Assembly (NCBI GenBank): GCA_022701925.1
Contig: JAKONM010000022.1
Span: 1 to 11,938 of the forward strand
DNA length: 11,938 nucleotides
Direction of reading: 5' to 3'
From: Microbacteriaceae bacterium
GTDB taxonomy: Bacteria > Actinomycetota > Actinomycetes > Actinomycetales > Microbacteriaceae
Under the pieces are notes generated by a model. The model worked only from the letters and a program-made list of their open reading frames with translations, made no database searches and had not been told where the DNA came from. Positions 1 through 5,737 of this stretch are shown piece after piece (position 1 is the stretch's first letter; every line of letters starts with the position of its first letter). Made by a program: the position numbers and the translations under genes.

Positions 1-143
1 TGCCGCGCGACCACGGCGATGCGCTCGCCGGGCGTGCTCGTGCCGCGCTGCCGCTTCGTGACGAAGCGGTGCAGGAACAGCAGCGCCCCGAAGACGGCCC
101 CGAGGCCGACCACGACGCGCAGGCCGAGGATGAAGGTGTCCAC
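1..143 (-). CDS. fliO: FliO, flagellar export apparatus protein (5' part, runs off the window)
   Basis: Only the first 47 codons are present; the gene continues beyond base 1. It starts at a GTG (141-143), 10 bases after the fliN stop, behind a purine-rich stretch (GAGGCGGGG) that can serve as ribosome binding site. The visible protein has one hydrophobic segment at about residues 4-25 (LGLRVVVGLGAVFGALLFL), then a basic stretch (HRFVTKRQR), then IAVVAR. A single N-terminal membrane helix, a basic linker and a beta-rich domain opening with a V-hydrophobic-R pattern is the usual layout of FliO. FliO helps assemble the FliP/FliQ/FliR export gate in the membrane. The place after fliM-fliN is the normal one for fliO, with fliP expected next. 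Identity rests on hydrophobicity and position, because FliO is poorly conserved. Confidence 0.8.
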   Translation of the reverse strand, partial: MDTFILGLRVVVGLGAVFGALLFLHRFVTKRQRGTSTPGERIAVVAR

Positions 144-153
144 GCGCCCCGCC

Positions 154-849
154 TCAGCCGGATTCCGCGATGTCGAGCACCTCGGTGACGCGGACGGCGA
201 ACCGTCGGTCGACGACCACGATCTCGCCGTGGGCGATCATGCGGCCGTTCAGGAACACGTCCGCCTCGCTGCCGACGGCGCGATCCAGCTCGATCACGGT
301 GCCGGGCTGCGCGTCGAGCAGCTCCTGCACCGACACGACGGCCCGGCCGATCTCGACCGACAGCGTCATCTGCACCGTGCTGATGCGGCCGAGGCGGCTG
401 GACACGTCGCGGAAGGAGCGGGGAGGCGCGGGGGTGCGCAGCGCGATCGCGAACCAGCCGGCGACGCCCTCCTCGCCGATCAGGTCGAAGACCACCGCGT
501 CGGCCGATTGGAACAGGCTGGCGGGCACGCCGTCCGCGGCCTCGCCCAGGTGGCCGCCGCCGATCTGCTCCGCGGCCGCCTCCAGCGCGGGGCGCAGCAC
601 GTCGCCCAGCCGCACGCGGTCGCCGCCGCCGCCCGCCGCGATCAGCTCGGTGCGGTCCAGCAGGATCACGGCGATGTCGGCGGAGCGCGGGCCCACGTAC
701 GTGGCCGACACCCCCGCCTCGAGCACCTGCATCGGCACCGGGTCGCTGCCGTGCGGCTGGGCCAGCAGGGCCGGGCCGGGCAGGTGGGCGACCAGCGCGT
801 CGGCGACGGCCGACTCGACGCCGGCCTGGACCGGGGTGGACCAGCTCAT
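154..849 (-). CDS. fliN: FliN (FliN/FliY-type) flagellar motor switch protein
   Basis: 231 residues. The start is the ATG at 847-849, which overlaps the fliM stop in an ATGA; a longer in-frame reading upstream lies inside fliM and is discarded. The C-terminal 75 residues (about 153-226) form a clear SpoA/FliN domain. They carry the pattern LSVEIGRAVVSVQELL, then QPGTVIELDR and NGRMIAHGEIVVVD, ending in FAVRVTEVLD. FliN forms the lower part of the C-ring, binds FliH and so docks export cargo. The first 140 or so residues are not seen in E. coli FliN (137 residues). They are Ala/Gly-rich and recall the longer FliN/FliY proteins of Gram-positive bacteria, which have a CheC-like domain before SpoA. 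I see no clear CheC ExxN phosphatase signature, so activity on CheY-P should not be assumed. Confidence 0.92.
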   Translation of the reverse strand: MSWSTPVQAGVESAVADALVAHLPGPALLAQPHGSDPVPMQVLEAGVSATYVGPRSADIAVILLDRTELIAAGGGGDRVRLGDVLRPALEAAAEQIGGGHLGEAADGVPASLFQSADAVVFDLIGEEGVAGWFAIALRTPAPPRSFRDVSSRLGRISTVQMTLSVEIGRAVVSVQELLDAQPGTVIELDRAVGSEADVFLNGRMIAHGEIVVVDRRFAVRVTEVLDIAESG

Positions 850-1742
850 GCGAGGTCTCCGTTCGAGTCGACGACGACGCAGGCCAGCCGCTCGCCGTTG
901 CTGCCGACCGCGGCCTGCAGCACCGGCGCGCCGTCGAGCGTCACGACCAGGGGCCGGTGCGAGACGTGCGAGAGGGGGATCAGGTCGCCGGGCGCCAGGT
1001 CGAGCACGGTGGCCGGGCCGACCCGGGTGTCGTCGAAGCGCAGCGCGACCTCGACCGGGGCGACGGCCAGGTGGCGCGTGACCAGCTCGGTCACCCGCCC
1101 GGCGTCCTGCCGCGACGGCAGCGCCCCCAGCGCCTCGAGCGCGACGGAGACGGGCAGGCCCAGAGTCAGGCGGCCGCGCTCGCCGCGGCGCAGGGTGCCG
1201 ATCACGACGGTGACGGCCAGCTCGTCCGGGTCGCACACCGCGCCGGCCCCCGGCCCGAAGGACTCGACGACGGCCTCGGGCAGCAGGCCGTCGGTCGCCA
1301 GCCGCAGCTCGGCGACGTGCTCCTCCACCACCCGCCAGGCGAGCGCCCGCTCGACGGCGGTCAGCGGCGTCGCCGCGTCGACCGTCGTGCCGGGAGCGCC
1401 CAGCATGCGGGCCGCCCAGTAGCGGGCCTCCGCCACCGTCAGCCGGTAGACGATGCGGTGCTCGCCGGCCAGCGCCACGGCCTCCAGCACGGGCGCGGCC
1501 TCCGGCGCCAGGAACGCGGACCAGGTCTGCACGCGCGAGGGCGCGATCGCGACGTCGACGACCGCCCGCGTCTTCGCCGTGATCTGGGTGCCGACCTGCC
1601 GCCCCCAGGCCTCGAAGGCGGAGTCGAGGCGGTCGCGCTGGTCGCCGGCGATCAGCTCTGGGCTCGCGAAGTCGTACGGCTGCACGTCGAGCTCGTCGCC
1701 CGGGGCGTGCACCCGGGCGCGGGTCGTCGCGCGGTCCGTCAC
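846..1742 (-). CDS. fliM: FliM, flagellar motor switch protein
   Basis: 298 residues, GTG start at 1740-1742. The N-terminal part has PYDFASPELIAGDQRDRLDSAFE (split here as PYDFASPELIA, then GDQRDRL), which matches the FliM entry motif 'YDFxxPxxLSxxQ'. Residues about 45-215 are the middle domain that contacts FliG, and about 228-292 are a C-terminal SpoA domain (LDLAPGDLIPL, VTLDGAPVLQA) that pairs with FliN. Two expected elements are missing. There is no EIDALL-type CheY-P binding peptide in the first 20 residues, and the FliG-binding GGxG loop reads GAPG (115-118). No other in-frame start exists upstream before the motB end. The nearest strong purine run (GGAGGG, 1761-1766) is about 18 bases from the start, which is unusually far. 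The stop overlaps the fliN start. Confidence 0.93.
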   Translation of the reverse strand: MTDRATTRARVHAPGDELDVQPYDFASPELIAGDQRDRLDSAFEAWGRQVGTQITAKTRAVVDVAIAPSRVQTWSAFLAPEAAPVLEAVALAGEHRIVYRLTVAEARYWAARMLGAPGTTVDAATPLTAVERALAWRVVEEHVAELRLATDGLLPEAVVESFGPGAGAVCDPDELAVTVVIGTLRRGERGRLTLGLPVSVALEALGALPSRQDAGRVTELVTRHLAVAPVEVALRFDDTRVGPATVLDLAPGDLIPLSHVSHRPLVVTLDGAPVLQAAVGSNGERLACVVVDSNGDLA

Positions 1743-1824
1743 GATCCGTATTGTTGGTCGCCCTCCCCCCTTCGGGGGCGCGCCACTCCGTTGTTCGACG
1801 GAGCAGGTGAGCGGGGACGCCGAC
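1743..1824 (-). promoter_or_regulatory. 82-base motB-fliM gap with two hairpins
   Basis: One of only three real gaps in the operon. In transcription order it holds an inverted repeat at 1786-1803 (6-bp arms CTCCGT/ACGGAG, 6-base loop). Next comes a 5-bp CCCCC-GAA-GGGGG hairpin at 1766-1778, whose 3' arm runs into the only strong Shine-Dalgarno-like sequence (GGAGGG). The last bases before the GTG read ATACGGATC. No T-run follows either hairpin, so a terminator is unlikely. The layout suggests control of fliM translation, but the function is inferred. Confidence 0.45.
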
Positions 1825-2691
1825 TCAGTGGCCGCCCGACTCCGCCTTCGCAGCCTCGCCGTGACCGGCGGACTCCTCCGCCGCAGCCTCCCCGTGGCCG
1901 CTCGAGGACGCCTCGCCGTGGCCGCCGGAGGCGGTCTCGGTCTTCTTCTCGGCCGCGGGCAGCGTGGCGACCTGCACGGTGTGCAGCACGATGTCGACGC
2001 GGCGGTTGTGCTCGACCACCTTCGCCGAGGTGCCCTTCTTCGCGTGCTCCGAGCCGAACGAGACGACCGACACGCTCGCCGGGTCGACGGCGTGATGGCC
2101 CGTCAGGTACCCGCGCACGCTGTTCGCCCGCGCGCTCGCGAGGTTCCAGTCGTCGCCCCACTTGCCCGCGGAGCCCCGCGGGTCCGCGTGCCCCTCCACG
2201 GTGACCTTGCCGGCGTGCTTCTCGAGCGTCGGCGACAGCTTCTTCAGGACGCCGAGGGCGTTCGACGACAGGTCCGCGTCGTTGCCCGCGAAGTACGTGC
2301 TCGAGCCGACCAGCGAGAGCGTGATCGAGTTCGTGCCCGTCGCCACCTGCACCTTGCCGACGAGGCCCGCGGTCTTCAGCTCGTCCTGGATCTCCTTCGC
2401 CGCCTGCATCACCGCGATGGTGCTGTTGGAGAAGCCGGCGCCGTCCTTCGCCACGTACTTCTTGGGCACGATCGCCGTGTTCTCGTCCAGCGTCTTCGAC
2501 GTGACCTTGGCGCCGAAGCCGGTGGCCAGCGAGTTCTTCAGCTCGTCGAACTTCTTCTGATCCACGGTCGCCATGGCGTACAGCACGATGAACAGGGCCA
2601 TCAGCACGGTGATCATGTCCGCGTAGGACACGAGCCACCGCTCGTCGACGTGGTGCTCCTCGTGCGCGTGCTTCTTGCGGCGGCCGGACAC
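1825..2691 (-). CDS. motB: MotB, flagellar stator protein (OmpA-like peptidoglycan binding)
   Basis: 288 residues, GTG start at 2689-2691, one base after the motA stop. The short N-terminus is basic and His-rich (KKHAHEEHH). One membrane helix follows at about 20-41, with the ion-carrying aspartate in SYADM (Asp25). The OmpA/MotB domain (about 115-238) shows the peptidoglycan-binding signature VEGHADPRG (165-173), WNLASARA (182-189) and HNRRVDIVL (228-236). MotB anchors the stator to the cell wall and, with MotA, forms the ion channel that drives rotation. A MetAlaLeu helix after the Asp fits proton-type MotB proteins, but ion choice cannot be proven here. The last 40 or so residues are an unusual tail with three GHGEA repeats ending in GGH. 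An 82-base gap separates it from fliM, and no fliL lies between them. Confidence 0.95.
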   Translation of the reverse strand: MSGRRKKHAHEEHHVDERWLVSYADMITVLMALFIVLYAMATVDQKKFDELKNSLATGFGAKVTSKTLDENTAIVPKKYVAKDGAGFSNSTIAVMQAAKEIQDELKTAGLVGKVQVATGTNSITLSLVGSSTYFAGNDADLSSNALGVLKKLSPTLEKHAGKVTVEGHADPRGSAGKWGDDWNLASARANSVRGYLTGHHAVDPASVSVVSFGSEHAKKGTSAKVVEHNRRVDIVLHTVQVATLPAAEKKTETASGGHGEASSSGHGEAAAEESAGHGEAAKAESGGH

Positions 2692-2692
2692 G

Positions 2693-3520
2693 TCAGGCCG
2701 CCGCTTCGGCCGTCTTCGGCGCCTTCGCCTTCGCCCCGCCCTTGGCCGAACCCTTCGCCGCCGCCTTCGGCCGGTCGGCGATCGGCAGCATCGCGGTCAG
2801 CTTGTCGTTCAGCGCGCGCGGCTGCACGCCCGACTGGATCTCGAGCACGCCCTCCGTCAGCACCATCAGGCGCTCCGACTGCAGGTCGGTCATCTTGCCG
2901 ATGCGGCCGCCGATCGGCAGCCAGATCAGGTTCGCCGACAGCACGCCCCACAGCGTCGCCACGAAGGCGGCGGCGATGGAGTGGCCCAGCTTGGAGGGCT
3001 CGGACAGGTTCTCGAGCACGTGCGTCAGCGACACGACGGTGCCGAGGATGCCGACGGTCGGCGCGTAGCCGCCGAGCGACGCGTAGAACTTCGCCGCGCT
3101 GCGGCCGCCCTTCTCGTTCGCGGCGGCCTCGTCCTCCAGCAGCGTGCGCAGGTCGTCGGGGTCCATGCCGTCGGCGACGTTCTGCAGCGCCGTCTTCAGG
3201 AACGGGTCCTTGACCTCGGCGGCCTTCGCCTCGAGGGCGAGCAGGCCGTCCTTGCGGGCGATCTCGGCCAGCTCGACCAGCTGGGCCACGTCCTTGCCCG
3301 GCTTCAGGTTCTTGTAGAGCAGCGCCTTGGGCAGCATCTTGAGCGACGCGAGCGAGTCGGGCAGCGTCGTGGTGGCGAACGCCGCGCCGAGCGCGCCGCC
3401 GAAGACCAGGATCATCGGCGCCGGCAGCAGGAGGCTCATCGGGTTCGCACCCTCCATGACCGCCATGACGATCAGGGAGGCGAGGGCGACGACGATGCCG
3501 CCGAGGGTCGCCGGATCCAT
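2693..3520 (-). CDS. motA: MotA, flagellar stator ion-channel protein
   Basis: 275 residues, ATG start overlapping the flbD stop by one base (TGATG). Four membrane segments are visible: about 4-22, 30-50, 150-168 and 183-203. The cytoplasmic loop has Arg89 and Glu97 (ARKDGLLALE), which correspond to the charged residues of E. coli MotA that act on the FliG torque helix. Pro154 (GYAPTVGILGTV) and Pro202 (IWLP) match the conserved channel-region prolines. The C-terminus (about 250-275) is a Lys/Ala-rich tail (AKGSAKGGAKAKAPK) of unknown role. It pairs with motB just downstream, and the flbD-motA-motB order is common in Gram-positive flagellar operons. Confidence 0.96.
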   Translation of the reverse strand: MDPATLGGIVVALASLIVMAVMEGANPMSLLLPAPMILVFGGALGAAFATTTLPDSLASLKMLPKALLYKNLKPGKDVAQLVELAEIARKDGLLALEAKAAEVKDPFLKTALQNVADGMDPDDLRTLLEDEAAANEKGGRSAAKFYASLGGYAPTVGILGTVVSLTHVLENLSEPSKLGHSIAAAFVATLWGVLSANLIWLPIGGRIGKMTDLQSERLMVLTEGVLEIQSGVQPRALNDKLTAMLPIADRPKAAAKGSAKGGAKAKAPKTAEAAA

Positions 3521-3819
3521 CAGCGGCCGCCGATCGGGCGCGGTGAAGCCTTGGCGCCGTCGACCACGCCGAGACGGCGCGTTCCCCTCGACGGCGCGGG
3601 GACGGCGGAAGGACCCTCGAAGTGCATCGAGTGCGCGAGCGCGATGACGCGAGCGCGGTACTCCGCGATCTCGTCGATGACCTCTTCGATGGTCTCGGTC
3701 ACGATGAACGTGGTCCCGTCGACGAGCACCACCGAGGTGTCGGGCGACTCCTGGATCCGTTCGACCAGATCAGGATTGATCGCGAAGGTGCTGCCGTTCA
3801 GGCGCGTCAACTGGATCAT
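3520..3819 (-). CDS. flbD: FlbD family flagellar protein
   Basis: 99 residues. The start is the ATG at 3817-3819, because the family begins with M-I-x-L-T-R-L-N-G; an upstream in-frame ATG at 3856-3858 would add 13 non-conserved residues read through the leader hairpins. Residues 1-62 cover the FlbD core: MIQLTRLNGSTFAINPDLV, then TTFIVTETIEEVIDEI. This small Gram-positive family (unrelated to the Caulobacter regulator of the same name) sits next to flgE and motAB; its exact job is not settled. The usual length is about 60-75 residues. Here a basic, Pro/Gly/Arg-rich tail of about 35 residues follows and extends the frame exactly to the motA start, giving a TGATG junction. The Shine-Dalgarno sequence (GGGGA at 3827-3831) is partly locked in a hairpin. 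Confidence 0.9.
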   Translation of the reverse strand: MIQLTRLNGSTFAINPDLVERIQESPDTSVVLVDGTTFIVTETIEEVIDEIAEYRARVIALAHSMHFEGPSAVPAPSRGTRRLGVVDGAKASPRPIGGR

Positions 3820-3869
3820 GCGTTCTTCCCCATCCGTGGGACCGGCACCGGTCTCCATCCGTGGAGACC
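3820..3869 (-). promoter_or_regulatory. flbD leader with two CGGA-loop hairpins, possible CsrA target
   Basis: On the coding strand the leader contains the 10-mer CCACGGATGG twice, at 3855-3864 and 3830-3839, 25 bases apart. The first lies in a perfect 8-bp hairpin at 3850-3869 (arms GGTCTCCA/TGGAGACC, loop CGGA). The second lies in a 4-bp hairpin at 3829-3840 (CCCA/TGGG, the same loop CGGA), whose 3' arm overlaps the flbD Shine-Dalgarno GGGGA. Two hairpins that each show GGA in the loop, with one on the ribosome binding site, is the known layout of CsrA-repressed leaders. An inverted ACCGG-CA-CCGGT (3841-3852) joins the two. The structure is seen directly; the CsrA link is inferred, and no csrA gene is in the window. 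Confidence 0.55.
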
Positions 3870-3891
3870 TTCACCGCCGTCAGGACAGACA

Positions 3892-3926
3892 ATCGGCCGC
3901 CGACGGTTCCCCGTCAGGCGGCCGAT
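3892..3926 (-). terminator. Strong hairpin after flgE, terminator-like
   Basis: The arms 3892-3901 and 3917-3926 are perfect 10-bp complements (ATCGGCCGCC/GGCGGCCGAT). They continue as a 5-bp inner stem, 3902-3906 with 3911-3915, around a TTCC loop on the plus strand (GGAA on the transcript), with one unpaired base at 3916. The transcript then reads TTGTCTGTCC, only partly T-rich. It starts about 34 bases after the flgE stop. It could be a partial terminator or a barrier to 3' decay that lowers expression of flbD-motA-motB relative to flgE. Confidence 0.6.
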
Positions 3927-3959
3927 GTCCCCACTTCGCGCGGGATGTCGTCTTCAGGG

Positions 3960-5144
3960 TCAGCGCTTCAGCTGCGTCAGCTCCTGCAGGATCTCGTCCG
4001 ACGTCGTGATGATGCGGGCGTTCGCCTGGAAGCCGCGCTGGGCGACGATCAGGTTCGTGAACTCCTGGCTGAGGTCCACGTTCGACGCCTCCAGCGCACC
4101 GGCCGCGATCGCGCCGTAGCCGTCCGACCCCGCGACGCCGAGCTTCGCCGTGCCCGAGTTGATCGACTCCGTATAGCTGGAGTCGCCGGACTTCGTGAGG
4201 CCCGCCGGGTTGGTGAAGGTGCCGAGCGCCAGTCGGGCCAGCGGGACGGTGTCGCCGTTGCTGAACGTGCCCGTCAGGGTGCCGTCCGCGCCCATGGAGT
4301 ACGACAGCAGCGTTCCGGCCGCCTTGCCGTTCTGGCTGGCGATGCCCGTCGTGTTGAGGCTGGCGAAGCCGGTCAGCCCGGAGAAGTCGAGGGCGACGCC
4401 GTCGACCGTCGTGGCGGACCCGGCCCCGACCGTCGCGGCGCCTCCGGAGGTGGCCAGCGTGCCGGTCACCGGGGTGCCGGTGCCGGTCTTCGCGGAGTAG
4501 TTCCACGTGCCGGCGGTGGTCGACGGGCTGAAGGTGACGCTCAGCGCCTTCGCGGTCCCGTCCGCGGTGTACACGGTGATGTCGCGCGTGAACGCCGTCT
4601 GGCCGACGGTGTCGGAGGGGATGTTGCCCGTGATCTTCGCCTGCGTCGACGTCGTCGCGGGCGCGACCGCGCTGGAGGAGTACGTGATGCTCCCCGGCGT
4701 GACGCCCGTGTTGACCGTGCCGTTCACGGCGGTCCAGCCCTGCACGAGCCCGCCGGACGCGGTGGACAGCCGCCCCTGGGCGTCGAAGTGGAACGACCCG
4801 TTGCGGGTGTACAGCGTCTGCGACCCGATCTTGGTGACGAAGTAGCCGTCGCCGTCGACCATCGTGTCGAGGTTGCTGCCGGTGGCCTGCTTCGAGCCCT
4901 GCGTCAGGTTCGTGTTGATGTCGGCCACGGCGACGCCGAGCCCGATCTGGCTGGGGTTGGTGCCGGCCTTGTACGACTGCGCCAGACCGGCGGCCTGCAG
5001 GGTCTGCGACAGCGTGTCGGAGAAGTGGATCGACGACGATTTGAAGCCGACCGTGTTCACGTTGGCGATGTTGTTCGAGGTGACGTCGAGCATCGTCTGC
5101 TCGGCGCGAAGGCCGGAGATGCCGGCGTAGAGGGAACGGAGCAT
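3960..5144 (-). CDS. flgE: FlgE, flagellar hook protein
   Basis: 394 residues, close to the usual hook size. The start is the ATG at 5142-5144, giving MLRSLYAGISGL, the standard rod/hook N-terminus; AGGAC at 5153-5157 is a Shine-Dalgarno 8 bases upstream. The D0 segment has TSNNIANVNTVGFKSS (22-37). The hook core has DGDGYFVT (97-104) and LYTRNGSFHFDAQGRL (111-126), and QGW follows at 135-137. The middle, Thr/Ser/Gly-rich part (about 150-340) is the variable outer domain. The C-terminus (349-394) carries ASNVDLSQEFTNLIVAQRGF and the final amphipathic helix. FlgE polymerises into the hook under the FlgD cap. An in-frame ATG at 5229-5231 would add 29 Arg-rich residues before the conserved N-terminus and is rejected. 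Confidence 0.96.
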   Translation of the reverse strand: MLRSLYAGISGLRAEQTMLDVTSNNIANVNTVGFKSSSIHFSDTLSQTLQAAGLAQSYKAGTNPSQIGLGVAVADINTNLTQGSKQATGSNLDTMVDGDGYFVTKIGSQTLYTRNGSFHFDAQGRLSTASGGLVQGWTAVNGTVNTGVTPGSITYSSSAVAPATTSTQAKITGNIPSDTVGQTAFTRDITVYTADGTAKALSVTFSPSTTAGTWNYSAKTGTGTPVTGTLATSGGAATVGAGSATTVDGVALDFSGLTGFASLNTTGIASQNGKAAGTLLSYSMGADGTLTGTFSNGDTVPLARLALGTFTNPAGLTKSGDSSYTESINSGTAKLGVAGSDGYGAIAAGALEASNVDLSQEFTNLIVAQRGFQANARIITTSDEILQELTQLKR

Positions 5145-5284
5145 GCGGAGAGGTCCTGTTCGGGAACGGCGCGGACCGGACGCACCGGTGCCGCTGCTGC
5201 GAGGCCGTCCTGGCCGGGATGTCGCCGTCATGGCTGCGTGCGTGTTCAGTTGTGAAGGGGTGCCGCCGCGAGGCGGCAGGGGGT
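5145..5284 (-). promoter_or_regulatory. 140-base flgD-flgE gap with hairpins and GGA motifs
   Basis: In transcription order the gap first has a perfect 7-bp hairpin at 5261-5278 (TGCCGCC/GGCGGCA with a 4-base loop). No T-run follows it, so it is probably not an intrinsic terminator. At 5203-5215 the transcript reads GGCC-AGGAC-GGCC, a 4-bp hairpin with GGA in the loop, matching the CAGGA(U/C/A)G repeat known from CsrB-type RNAs. A second CAGGA (5154-5158) forms the flgE Shine-Dalgarno. No convincing sigma-70 or flagellar sigma promoter was found by eye. Confidence 0.4.
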
Positions 5285-5722
5285 CTAGGAGCCGGCCTTC
5301 GCCTCGGTGATCGAGGTGACCGACGACAGCGCGACGGTCTGGTCGCCGACCGTCAGCTGCGGCCCGCCCGTCGAGCTGAAGGTCACGGACGTGGCGAGGC
5401 CCGTGCGGGCGGTGCCGTCCGCGTCCGTCCAGCCGACCTGCTTGCCGATCACGTTCGCCGCGGAGGTGCGCTGCTGCAGCGAATAGGTGTCGGTGCTGGT
5501 CTGGGTCAGCTTGGTCAGCTGCTCCATCGAGGCCAGCTGCGACGTCTGCGCGATCATCTGCGTGGAGTCCATCGGGCTCGACGGATCCTGGTTCGCCAGC
5601 TGCGTCGTGAGCAGCTTGAGGAAGAGCTCGCTGTTGTAGCTCTGCGACGTCGCGCGGGTGCTCGCCGTCGACGTGAGCGAGGTGGCGGCCGGCACGGTCG
5701 CGGCGGCGGTGGTGGTCGTCAT
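5285..5722 (-). CDS. flgD: FlgD, hook-cap (hook assembly) protein, short form
   Basis: 145 residues, ATG start at 5720-5722. GAGGAGGA (5728-5735) stands 5 bases upstream of it and is one of the best ribosome binding sites in the window. The N-terminal half has the FlgD signature: FLKLLTTQLANQDPSSPMDS (34-53), then QLASMEQLTKL (62-72). After about residue 90 only one small beta-rich piece remains (IGKQVGWTDADG, then TFSSTGG and VGDQTVAL). The Ig-like and Tudor-like domains of the 231-residue E. coli protein are largely absent. Short FlgD proteins of about 140 residues are normal in Gram-positive bacteria, so this is not a truncated gene. FlgD is exported and caps the growing hook; it stands directly before flgE. 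Confidence 0.94.
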   Translation of the reverse strand: MTTTTAAATVPAATSLTSTASTRATSQSYNSELFLKLLTTQLANQDPSSPMDSTQMIAQTSQLASMEQLTKLTQTSTDTYSLQQRTSAANVIGKQVGWTDADGTARTGLATSVTFSSTGGPQLTVGDQTVALSSVTSITEAKAGS

Positions 5723-5737
5723 CGCGGTCCTCCTCGG

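Noticed and set aside
1453..3213. Long plus-strand open frame opposite fliM, motB and motA
   Set aside because: Antisense to three clearly identified genes, with biased Arg/Ala composition and no motifs.
5145..5231. Upstream in-frame ATG that would lengthen FlgE by 29 residues
   Set aside because: FlgE must begin with the MLRSLYAGISGL-type N-terminus for export and assembly; the extra stretch is Arg-rich and the downstream ATG has its own Shine-Dalgarno.
5261..5278. 7-bp hairpin after flgD as an intrinsic terminator
   Set aside because: The transcript after it reads CCCCTTCACAAC, with no T-run. It is kept only as a leader structure.
5285..5722. FlgD as a truncated pseudogene because it is shorter than the E. 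coli protein
   Set aside because: Gram-positive FlgD proteins are often about 140 residues, and the reading frame, ribosome binding site and conserved N-terminal half are intact.
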